From: Candidatus Bipolaricaulota bacterium
Lineage (GTDB): Bacteria; Bipolaricaulota; Bipolaricaulia; Bipolaricaulales; Bipolaricaulaceae
Length of the DNA stretch: 64,000 nucleotides
Direction of reading: 5' to 3'
Assembly: GCA_030550535.1 (NCBI GenBank)
Contig: JAUQPF010000007.1
Coordinates: 43,988-107,987, forward strand
Part shown: positions 50,038-57,866 of the stretch, in pieces
How positions within the stretch are numbered: position 1 is the stretch's first letter
Layout of the letters: each line of letters starts with the position of its first letter
The notes under the pieces: generated by a model
What the model was told of the DNA's origin: nothing
Databases searched by the model: none
Seen by the model: the letters and a program-made list of their open reading frames with translations, nothing else
Program-made: the position numbers and the translations under genes

Positions 50038-51039
50038 ATGCGGGCCCTCGTTCTGCGGGAGCAAAAGCCCGTGGAGGAGGGCCCGCTTTCTTTTGCGGAG
50101 CTTCCTTGCCCTGAGCCCGGGCCCGGGCAGATCCTCGTGCGGGTCCTGGCCTGCGGCGTCTGCCACACCGACCTCCACATCGCCGAAGGAGATCTGCCTT
50201 TGCGGAAAAGCCCGGTGGTTCTCGGGCACCAGGCGGTGGGCGAGGTGGCCGACGTGGGCCCGGGCGTGACCGAGGTTCGCGAGGGCCAGCGGGTGGGTCT
50301 TTTTTGGCTGGCCTGGGCCTGCGGGAAGTGCTCCTTCTGTCAGCGCGGCCAGGAAAACCTCTGCCCAAAGGCTCAATTCACCGGCTACAGCGTGGACGGA
50401 GGTTTTGCCGAATACGCCCTGGCCTATGCGGACTTCGCCCTGCCCCTTCCCTCTGGGAGGCCGCCGGAGGAGCAGGCGCCGCTCCTCTGCGCAGGCCTCG
50501 TGGGCTTCCGCGCCCTGAAACTTTCGGGAGCGCGCCGCGGGGAGATCCTCGGGCTCTACGGGTTTGGGGCCTCCGCGCACCTCGTGCTCCAGGCCGCGCG
50601 CTTTTTGGGAATGCGCGTATGCGTGTTCACCCGAAGCCCTGCCCACAGGGAACATGCCCAGGAGCTTGGGGCGGAGTGGGTAGGGGATCCCACGGACCGG
50701 CCGCCGGAGCCCCTGGATGCGGCGATCGTGTTTGCGCCCGCGGGCTGGATCGTACCCGAGGCCCTCTCGAGCACGCGGCCCGGCGGAACCGTGGTCCTCG
50801 CGGGGATCCACATGACCCCCCTCCCCGAAATGCCTTATCGGCTCCTTTGGGAGGAGCGGGTGGTGCGGAGCGTGGCCAACGCCACCCGCCAGGACGGCCG
50901 GGAATTCCTGAGCCTGGCCCAAGAGGCGGGGATTCGCCCGGACATCCAGGTTTTCCCCTGGACGGAGGCGAACGAGGTTCTTTTGCGCCTCAAGCGGGCG
51001 GAGCTGCGGGGCGCCGCCGTCCTCCAAGTGGCCCCATAA
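50038..51039 (+). CDS. Zinc-dependent alcohol dehydrogenase family protein
   Basis: ACGVCHTDLHIAEGDLP, LGHQAVGEVADVGPGV, CGKCSFCQRGQENLCPKAQFTGY. Confidence 0.93.
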   Translation: MRALVLREQKPVEEGPLSFAELPCPEPGPGQILVRVLACGVCHTDLHIAEGDLPLRKSPVVLGHQAVGEVADVGPGVTEVREGQRVGLFWLAWACGKCSFCQRGQENLCPKAQFTGYSVDGGFAEYALAYADFALPLPSGRPPEEQAPLLCAGLVGFRALKLSGARRGEILGLYGFGASAHLVLQAARFLGMRVCVFTRSPAHREHAQELGAEWVGDPTDRPPEPLDAAIVFAPAGWIVPEALSSTRPGGTVVLAGIHMTPLPEMPYRLLWEERVVRSVANATRQDGREFLSLAQEAGIRPDIQVFPWTEANEVLLRLKRAELRGAAVLQVAP

Positions 51040-51083
51040 CGCGCTTATCCTTCCCAGGGCGAACCGCGGGAAACGAAGAGGGG

Positions 51084-51365
51084 GTGAGGGCATGCGCAGA
51101 CCGGGGTGTTGCGGTCCAGTTTGGGCAAGGGAAAGGCATCCGCTTCCGGGTTCTTGGGGGGAGCCCCCATTTCCACGGTCCTTGCCATTGCCCGTGCTGC
51201 TTTTGTCCATGCTGGGGCCCTGGGGCCCCGACTCCTTGGGGGGTTCCACACTCGTTCCGCACCAAAGAGGAGAAGATCGCGGAACTCGAGGCTTATTTAG
51301 AGGCGCTCAAGAAAGAAACACAGGCTGTGGAGGAAAGGCTGCGGCGGCTCCGCGAGGAAAAATGA
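51084..51365 (+). CDS. Small Cys-rich protein with C-terminal coiled coil (DUF5320-like)
   Basis: GTG start candidate; HFHGPCHCPCCFCPCWGPG then KIAELEAYLEALKKETQAVEERLRRLREEK; exact start uncertain. Confidence 0.45.
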   Translation: MRACADRGVAVQFGQGKGIRFRVLGGSPHFHGPCHCPCCFCPCWGPGAPTPWGVPHSFRTKEEKIAELEAYLEALKKETQAVEERLRRLREEK

Positions 51366-51370
51366 AAAGG

Positions 51371-51391
51371 GGCGGCGAAGGCCGCCCCTCC
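51371..51391. terminator. Bidirectional terminator between convergent small genes
   Basis: GGGGCGGC-GAAG-GCCGCCCC flanked by A-run on left and TCCTTTTC on right. Confidence 0.75.
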
Positions 51392-51394
51392 TTT

Positions 51395-51565
51395 TCACCG
51401 CAGGATGCGGGGGTTTTGGCGCCGGTGGTTCCGGGCGCACTTCTGGCAGTACACGGGACGATCGGTCTTGGGCTCAAACGGAAGCTCCTCGATCCGCGCC
51501 CCGCAGTCGGCACAGGTCAGGTTTAAATGCCGAACGTCGTACATCCTGCGAGGACCTCTCTGCAT
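51395..51565 (-). CDS. CxxC-x(n)-CxxC zinc-binding protein, 56 aa (below the ORF-track size cutoff)
   Basis: MQRGPRRMYDVRHLNLTCADCGARIEELPFEPKTDRPVYCQKCARNHRRQNPRILR; RBS GGAGG. Confidence 0.85.
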   Translation of the reverse strand: MQRGPRRMYDVRHLNLTCADCGARIEELPFEPKTDRPVYCQKCARNHRRQNPRILR

Positions 51566-51639
51566 CTCCGCCTCCTTCCTCCCCCGGGAAAACTCGTGCC
51601 GGCGAGGAACGCCACTTTACCCGAAATCCCCCGTTCCGT

Positions 51640-52692
51640 CTATTCCGGCCGCAGGCTGAGATGGCCAAAAAGGAGGAAGGCCAGAAGCCCAAAGAGGGCG
51701 AAGGCCAGGCTCGCAGGGAACACGGAGGGTTTCGCCTCGATCACGCCCAACGCCGCCCGCATCCCCTGGGCTAGGTGGTACGCGGGAAGGACCTGCCCGA
51801 GCACCCGGAGCCCCGGCGGCAGAAACTCAAAAGGAATGTAGATCCCCGAGAGGAAAAGCATCGCCTGCACGAGGATGGAGCCCAGGGCCGCGGCGCTTCC
51901 CGGCCGCTTGGCCAAGAGGGTGACCGCTGCGCCCAGCCCCATCCCGCCCAACCCGGAGGCCAGGGCGTAGAACAAAAGGAGCCCGGTGTTCACGGAAAAC
52001 ACGACTCCAAACACCGCTTGGGCCAAGAAAAAGTTCAAGGCCGCGGTGGCGAACCCCACCACCATGCGCAGAAGCCCAACCCCGCCCAACACCGCCCAAC
52101 CGGGAAGAGGGGTGGCCACCATCCGCCGGAGGATCCCCCGCTCGCGCATCCCGGCGAGCCTCCCGGCCACGGCGAACACGCCCGCTTGGAGGATGGCCAC
52201 CGCCATGAGCCCCGGCACGATGTGGGTGTACCAGGTGGCCCCGGAGAGCCTCCCCACGTGGACGCGCGCGGCCCGCACCGGCGGGGAAACCCCGGCCTGG
52301 CGAAGCTCGAGACTCCGGCTGATCCGCCGGGCCAGGGCCTCAAAGTTCGGGTTGTCCTGCACGCGCCCCTGGCTCAAAAGGAGCGTGAGTCCCCCATCCG
52401 CCCAAACAAGGCCGAAGTCCACTTCGCGCCGGGCCACCGCCTCCTCCAGGGCCTGCACACCCGGGTACGTCCTCCTTACGAGCTCTGGAAACTCCTCCGC
52501 AACCACCCGAAGCAAAAGTTCCTCCCCGCCCCCAGGGACGAGTCCGAGACGCACGGGCTTCTCGTCTCCGCCCCAAATGAACCCAAAAAGGAGGACCAAG
52601 GCGAGCGGCAGGAACACGGTCACGAAGAGGTCCACGGGGTTACGGAGGAAGACGCGAACCTGAGCGTGAAAAACCGCGGCAGAGCTTCTCAT
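51640..52692 (-). CDS. ABC-2 type transporter permease
   Basis: FHAQVRVFLRNPVDLFVTVFLPLALVLLFGFIWG; six-TM pattern; start ATG 52692. Confidence 0.85.
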   Translation of the reverse strand: MRSSAAVFHAQVRVFLRNPVDLFVTVFLPLALVLLFGFIWGGDEKPVRLGLVPGGGEELLLRVVAEEFPELVRRTYPGVQALEEAVARREVDFGLVWADGGLTLLLSQGRVQDNPNFEALARRISRSLELRQAGVSPPVRAARVHVGRLSGATWYTHIVPGLMAVAILQAGVFAVAGRLAGMRERGILRRMVATPLPGWAVLGGVGLLRMVVGFATAALNFFLAQAVFGVVFSVNTGLLLFYALASGLGGMGLGAAVTLLAKRPGSAAALGSILVQAMLFLSGIYIPFEFLPPGLRVLGQVLPAYHLAQGMRAALGVIEAKPSVFPASLAFALFGLLAFLLFGHLSLRPE

Positions 52693-53831
52693 CGACCCTC
52701 CACAAACGTGATGCGCCGCAGCGAGAGGATCCCGCCTCCGAAAAGCCAAAGGAGGGGCACGAGGAGATTGAGCCATAGGGGGAAGGCCGAGGTGCCCAAA
52801 CCCAGGCTGGCCCGCCACCCCTCGGCCAGGTGGGTGAGGGGGTTGGCGGCCATGAGGATCCGCAGGGGAGCGGGCAAACCGGTGAGCGGGAAATAGAGCC
52901 CGCCGAGGAACTGGAGGGGAAGGTTGAGGAGGTTGGCCAGGGCCATGGCTCCGGCGGAGTTGCGGGCCAGGGCGGACACGACGAACCCCAGGCCCAGCGA
53001 GGTGGCAAACGCAAGGAGGAGGAAAAGCAGGCTCAAGGGGCGCAAAAGGGGGAGGCGCACGTCGAAGGCGAACCGCCCCAGGGCCCAGACCGCGGAGACC
53101 TGAACCGCGCCCAGGAGGGCCATCCCCAGGGCACAGCCCCCAAGGTACGTTCCGCCGGAAAGCGGGGTGGCGAAATAGCGCCGGAGCACTCCGCTCTCCT
53201 TGGCCAACACGATGACATCGGGCACGCTGAAAAGGCCGGTCACAAGGAGCGCCATGAGGATCACGCCGGGGAGGACGAATTCCACGTACCGCACGGTGCG
53301 GGGCTCGCCGCCCACCCTGCGCACCCAAAGAGGGACCTCCTTTCGCACCACCCCGGCGCGCACAAGGAGGGCCCGGCCGAACTCCTCCGCGATTTCGTTG
53401 AGGATCGCGGCGGCGGTGCTCGCTCCGGCCTCCCCCCGGCGGTAGAGGATCTCCACCTGGGCTGACTCCCCGGAAAGGAGGCGGGCCGAGAAATCCGAGG
53501 GGATGAGGAGGACGGCATGCACCTCGCCCTCCTCCACTGCCCTGCGGGCCTGGACCACGAGCCCCTCCGGGCTTTCCCCCAAGGGAAGGGGGTGCAGGCG
53601 GAGGGGAAGACCAGGCTGCACAAGCACCCGCTGAAGCTCGCCCCCCAGGGGGCCGGAATCCAGGTTCACCACGGCCACGATGAGGTCCAATTCCCCGCGC
53701 TCCGCCCGGCCGAAGACGGCCCCAAGGAAGGCCAAAAGAAGGAGGGGGAAGAGCCAAAACCAAAAGAGGGCGTTCCGCTCGCGGACGCTCGTGCGCAAAA
53801 AGGCCAAAGCCAGGGCCCAAACCCCCTTCAA
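52689..53831 (-). CDS. ABC-2 type transporter permease
   Basis: LKGVWALALAFLRTSVRERNALFWFWLFPLLLLAFLGAVFG; TTG start overlapping ATPase stop (inferred). Confidence 0.82.
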   Translation of the reverse strand: MKGVWALALAFLRTSVRERNALFWFWLFPLLLLAFLGAVFGRAERGELDLIVAVVNLDSGPLGGELQRVLVQPGLPLRLHPLPLGESPEGLVVQARRAVEEGEVHAVLLIPSDFSARLLSGESAQVEILYRRGEAGASTAAAILNEIAEEFGRALLVRAGVVRKEVPLWVRRVGGEPRTVRYVEFVLPGVILMALLVTGLFSVPDVIVLAKESGVLRRYFATPLSGGTYLGGCALGMALLGAVQVSAVWALGRFAFDVRLPLLRPLSLLFLLLAFATSLGLGFVVSALARNSAGAMALANLLNLPLQFLGGLYFPLTGLPAPLRILMAANPLTHLAEGWRASLGLGTSAFPLWLNLLVPLLWLFGGGILSLRRITFVEGR

Positions 53832-54808
53832 TCGCGCAGCCTCCTTCCGGTGAGGGCCAAAAACACGTCCTCCAGGTTGGGTTGGCGCACGAGGAGGTTG
53901 CGCAGGGAAAGGCCCCGCTCTGCAGCCCAAGAGAGGAGAGCGGAGAGGTCTTGGGTGAGGTCCTGAACCTCCAAAAGCACGTGTTCCCCGTCCGCCCGAA
54001 TCTTTCCAGGAAAGCGCCCGGAAAGCGCCGAAAGGAAGGGGGACGGAAGCTCAAATTCCACGAAGGTGGCGGGGCCAAAGCGACTCCCGAGGTCCCGCGG
54101 CGTGCCCTCGGCGATGATCCTCCCGTGGTCCATGATGCACACCCAGTCCGAGAGGGCCTCAGCCTCCTCCATGTAGTGGGTGGTGAGGAAGATCGTCTTT
54201 CCCTGGGCCCGAAGGTCCCGGAGGATGTCCCAAACATGGTGCCGCGCCTGGGGATCGAGTCCGGAGGTGGGCTCGTCCAGGAAGAGGAGCTCTGGGTCGT
54301 TGAGGAGGGCCACGGCCAGGGCCAGCCGCTGCTTTTGCCCGCCGGAGAGGGTGCGCACCAAAGCTTTTGCTTTCTCGGTGAGGCCCACGAGCGCCAGGAG
54401 CTCCGCGGGCGGGCGGCTTTTGGGGAAGAAGGCGCTAAAGAGCGCAAGAACCTCCCGCACCTGCAGGTAGGGCTCGAAGGCCCCTTCCTGGAGGAGGACC
54501 CCCAGACGCGCCTTCTGAGCCGGGCCCACCCGCGTCACCTTCTCCCCAAAGAGCTCGATCTCCCCGGAGTCCGGGATCCGTAGACCCTCCAGGATCTCCA
54601 CGGTGGTGGTCTTGCCCGCGCCGTTGGGACCAAGGAGGGAGAAGATCGTGCCCCGCTCCACGGCGAAGGAAACGCCGTCCACAGCGCGCACCGAGCCGTA
54701 GGTCTTCCGCAGGTCGCGTACGCGCAGAACCGAAGCCACGGGGGAGTGTAGCGTGGGGCGGAGGTCCCGCGGGCTGGACATCCGTCCCCTTGATGTAGTG
54801 TAAACCAT
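53828..54808 (-). CDS. ABC transporter ATP-binding protein (drug/antibiotic exporter type)
   Basis: LLGPNGAGKTTTVEILEGL, LSGGQKQRLALAVALL, LLFLDEPTSGLDPQARHHVWDIL; start may be further downstream (about 54738). Confidence 0.9.
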   Translation of the reverse strand: MVYTTSRGRMSSPRDLRPTLHSPVASVLRVRDLRKTYGSVRAVDGVSFAVERGTIFSLLGPNGAGKTTTVEILEGLRIPDSGEIELFGEKVTRVGPAQKARLGVLLQEGAFEPYLQVREVLALFSAFFPKSRPPAELLALVGLTEKAKALVRTLSGGQKQRLALAVALLNDPELLFLDEPTSGLDPQARHHVWDILRDLRAQGKTIFLTTHYMEEAEALSDWVCIMDHGRIIAEGTPRDLGSRFGPATFVEFELPSPFLSALSGRFPGKIRADGEHVLLEVQDLTQDLSALLSWAAERGLSLRNLLVRQPNLEDVFLALTGRRLRD

Positions 54809-54827
54809 CCGTTACCATCATTTTGCA

Positions 54828-55835
54828 ATGGCGGCGCGGTGGGCTCCCCTCCTGCTCCTGGCCCTCCTCCCCGGGATGGCCCTCCTGCCCCGCCCCGCGG
54901 GCTCCCTGGGGGAAACCCAGGTGAGCCTCACCCCCTCCCTCCCCTGGAACATCGCCCGCATCAAGGCCCCCCAGGCCTGGGCCATCACCCAGGGCTCTCC
55001 CGAGGTCGTGGTGGCCGTCATCGACTCCGGTATTGATTTCTCTCGGCCCGAGCTCGCGGAGGTGCGCTGGACCAACCCCAAGGAGATCCTCAACGGCCAA
55101 GACGACGACGGAAACGGCTACGTGGATGACCTCTACGGTTGGGACTTCCGGGACAACGTCCCGGCCCATCGCCGCCATACCCCTCTTCACCACCACGGCA
55201 CGGCCGTGGCCTCGGTGCTCGCCGCCCGCGCCCGCGAGGTGCCGGGCGTGGCCCCAAAAATCCGCCTCATGGACGTGCGCTTCCTCGATTCCCGCGGTCT
55301 TTTTTACGAGAAGGACTGGAAGAACTTGGCTCGCGCCATCGATTACGCCGTGCGCAACGGGGCCCGCATCATCAACCTGAGCCTCACAGCCAAGGTTCCC
55401 CCGCCCCGCGAGGTGGAGGAGGCGTTGCGCCGGGCCTGGGAGCAGGGGGTGATCGTCGTCTCCATCGCCGGCAACGAAGGCCACAAGGGCGTGAACTTCT
55501 TGGCGCGCTACCCTTTCGTGCTCTGTGTGGCCGCCACGGATAAAGACGATCGCCCCGCCTGGTTCTCCAACCGCGGGCCGGAGGTGGACCTGAGCGCGCC
55601 CGGCGCGGATATCCCCGCCCTGCTCCCTGGAGGCGCGGTGGGCACCTTCTCCGGCACCTCCTTCGCCGCCCCTCATGTGAGCGGAACGCTGGCCCTCATC
55701 CTTTCCGCCAGCCCCGGGCTCTCGGGACACGAGGCGGTAGAGGTGCTTCTCCGCACCTGCGAGGCCCTAGAGGGGGAAGGCTTCGGAAAAGGCCTTGTGG
55801 ACGCAGCCCGGGCCGTGTCCGCGGTCCGCCCTTGA
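54828..55835 (+). CDS. S8 family serine peptidase (subtilase), secreted
   Basis: Signal peptide; catalytic D VIDSGID, H HHHGTAVAS, S FSGTSFAAPHVSG. Confidence 0.93.
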   Translation: MAARWAPLLLLALLPGMALLPRPAGSLGETQVSLTPSLPWNIARIKAPQAWAITQGSPEVVVAVIDSGIDFSRPELAEVRWTNPKEILNGQDDDGNGYVDDLYGWDFRDNVPAHRRHTPLHHHGTAVASVLAARAREVPGVAPKIRLMDVRFLDSRGLFYEKDWKNLARAIDYAVRNGARIINLSLTAKVPPPREVEEALRRAWEQGVIVVSIAGNEGHKGVNFLARYPFVLCVAATDKDDRPAWFSNRGPEVDLSAPGADIPALLPGGAVGTFSGTSFAAPHVSGTLALILSASPGLSGHEAVEVLLRTCEALEGEGFGKGLVDAARAVSAVRP

Positions 55836-55913
55836 ACGCGGCTTGCCCCAACCCTCCTCTCCCGGTAAAGTAGAACATCGTGCGAACACTTGGAATCGGG
55901 GAGGAGGAAGGGG

Positions 55914-56234
55914 ATGCAGGTCACCCTGTACTATAACGAAGAGGACAAATACCTCCTGGACCTGGTGGACAAGCTCGCCCAGCAGCAGCGCAAGTCCCGT
56001 TCGGCGGTGATCATGTCCATCCTCGAGGAGTACTTCGAGCGGGACAAGCGCCTAGGCGAGATCCTTGTGGACCTAGGCGTTGTGGATCCGGTGCGCGTCC
56101 ACCAGGCCTTAAAGGAGCAGGAGGCCGAGGGCCGCCGCCGGCGGATCGGCGAGATCCTCGTGGAAAAGGGCTGGGTTCGCCCCCACGATGTGGAGCGGGC
56201 CCTCCTCATCCAGAGCCGGGTTCGCCGCTCCTAG
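55914..56234 (+). CDS. Ribbon-helix-helix protein fused to tandem MshEN-like (c-di-GMP-binding-type) motifs
   Basis: RHH-like N-terminus MQVTLYYNEEDKYLLDLVDKLAQQQRKSRSAVIMSILEEYFE; RLGEILVDLGVVDPVRVHQALKEQ and RIGEILVEKGWVRPHDVERALLIQ. Confidence 0.65.
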   Translation: MQVTLYYNEEDKYLLDLVDKLAQQQRKSRSAVIMSILEEYFERDKRLGEILVDLGVVDPVRVHQALKEQEAEGRRRRIGEILVEKGWVRPHDVERALLIQSRVRRS

Positions 56235-56679
56235 ATTTTTGTGCGGCGCGCATGGCCTCCCGCGCCAGCTGATTCGCCCGCGCGTTCTCCGGATGCCCGC
56301 TGTGCCCCTCAAGCCAATGGAACCTCACCCGGTGTTTTCCCAATAGGGCGTCCAGCTCCTGCCAAAGGTCCGCGTTGGCCACGGGCTCCCAGCCCCTACC
56401 CACCCTCCTCTTCCAGCCCTGAGCCTTCCAGCGGGGGAGCCATTCGGTGACCCCGCGCTGAAGGTACCGGGAATCCGTATAGAGCTCGACCTCCACCGGC
56501 TCCTTCAACGCCTTCAGGGCCTCGATGGCCGCGCGCAGCTCCATGCGGTTGTTGGTGGTCCGCTCCTCCCAGCCCGAGAGCTCCTTGCGGTGGGGCCCCC
56601 AAAGGAGGACCGCCGCCCACCCTCCCGGACCCGGGTTCCCCAGGCACGCGCCGTCCGTGTACACCAAAACCCGCTTCAT
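56206..56679 (-). CDS. rnhA: Ribonuclease HI
   Basis: VLVYTDGACLGNPGPGGWAAVL, NNRMELRAAIEAL, LYTDSRYL, HSGHPENARANQLA. Confidence 0.95.
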   Translation of the reverse strand: MKRVLVYTDGACLGNPGPGGWAAVLLWGPHRKELSGWEERTTNNRMELRAAIEALKALKEPVEVELYTDSRYLQRGVTEWLPRWKAQGWKRRVGRGWEPVANADLWQELDALLGKHRVRFHWLEGHSGHPENARANQLAREAMRAAQKSRSGEPGSG

Positions 56680-57863
56680 CGGGGAAGCTCGGGAAGGCGG
56701 CCGGCCGCAAGCTCCGCGCGGATCCAACCCATGAACCGCACCATGAACCGCAGGTTATGTAGGGTCGCCAGCCGAAAGTACCCAAGTTCGCCCATCCGGA
56801 GAAGGTGGTGCAATAACGCGCGGGAATAGCGTCGACAGGTGGAGCAATCGCAGGTTTCGTCCACCGGCCGCGGGTCCGTGCGGTACCGGGCGTTATCCAA
56901 ATTGAGCTTGAACCCGGGCTCAGAGAAGCTGAAAAGCGTGCCGTTTCGGGCAAGCCGCGTGGGCGCCGCGCAGTCAAACGTGTCGATCCCGCGCTTCACC
57001 GCCTCCACGATGTCCTCCACGGTCCCGATCCCCAGAAGGTGCCTGGGCTTATCCCTGGGCAGCTCGGGCACCGTCCACTCCAGGACGTGGTGCATGTCCT
57101 CCTTGGACTTCCCAAGGGAACCGCCGATGGCGAAGCCCGGGAAACCCAAAGCGGCGATGGTCTTGGCTGAGGTCCGGCGCAGCTCCTCGTAGGCCCCGCC
57201 TTGCACGATCCCCCAAAGCTCCTGCTGGGGGTTGGGGCCCAGTCCCTGGGTCCGCGCGAAGGCCGAAAGGGCGCGCTCGGCCCAGCGGTGGGTGCGCTCC
57301 ATGGCCGCCCGGGTGTAAGCCTCGTCGTGGAAAGGCGAGGTGCACTCGTCCAAAGGGAGGATGATGTCCGCGCCCAAAAGGCGCTGGATCCGGATCACTT
57401 CTTCCGGGGAGAAAAAGAGCTTCCGGCCATCGAGGATGGAGCGGATCCAGGCGCCGTCCTCGTTTAGGGTGACGAGGGAGATGCCGCTTGGATTGCGGCG
57501 CGGGGCCTCCTCGCCAGGGAAGATGGAGGCGATCTTGCCCACCCCGTGCACCTTGGCTGCGCCCAGGGAGAAAACCTGAAAGCCGCCGGAGTCCGTCATC
57601 CACGGGCCGCGCCAGCCCGTGAATCCATGGAGGCCCCCGAGTTCCGCCACGAGCTCCGGCCCCGGCCGGACCACAAGATGGTAGGTGTTGGCGATGAGGA
57701 TCTGCACGCCCAAGGCCTCGAGGTCCTCCATGGACGCGGCGCGCACGGAGCCCCGCGTGGCCACGGCCACGAACGCCGGGGTCTCCACAGCCCCATGGGG
57801 CGTGAGGAGGCGGCCAAGCCGAGCCTCGCTCCCCGGGATCTCCTTCAGGACCGCAAAGGGCAT
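56676..57863 (-). CDS. tgt: tRNA-guanine transglycosylase (queuine tRNA-ribosyltransferase)
   Basis: TPAFVAVATRGSVRA, ILIANTYHL, MTDSGGFQVFSL, PLDECTSPFHD; zinc site CDCSTCRRYSRALLHH. Confidence 0.97.
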   Translation of the reverse strand: MPFAVLKEIPGSEARLGRLLTPHGAVETPAFVAVATRGSVRAASMEDLEALGVQILIANTYHLVVRPGPELVAELGGLHGFTGWRGPWMTDSGGFQVFSLGAAKVHGVGKIASIFPGEEAPRRNPSGISLVTLNEDGAWIRSILDGRKLFFSPEEVIRIQRLLGADIILPLDECTSPFHDEAYTRAAMERTHRWAERALSAFARTQGLGPNPQQELWGIVQGGAYEELRRTSAKTIAALGFPGFAIGGSLGKSKEDMHHVLEWTVPELPRDKPRHLLGIGTVEDIVEAVKRGIDTFDCAAPTRLARNGTLFSFSEPGFKLNLDNARYRTDPRPVDETCDCSTCRRYSRALLHHLLRMGELGYFRLATLHNLRFMVRFMGWIRAELAAGRLPELPR

Positions 57864-57866
57864 AAC

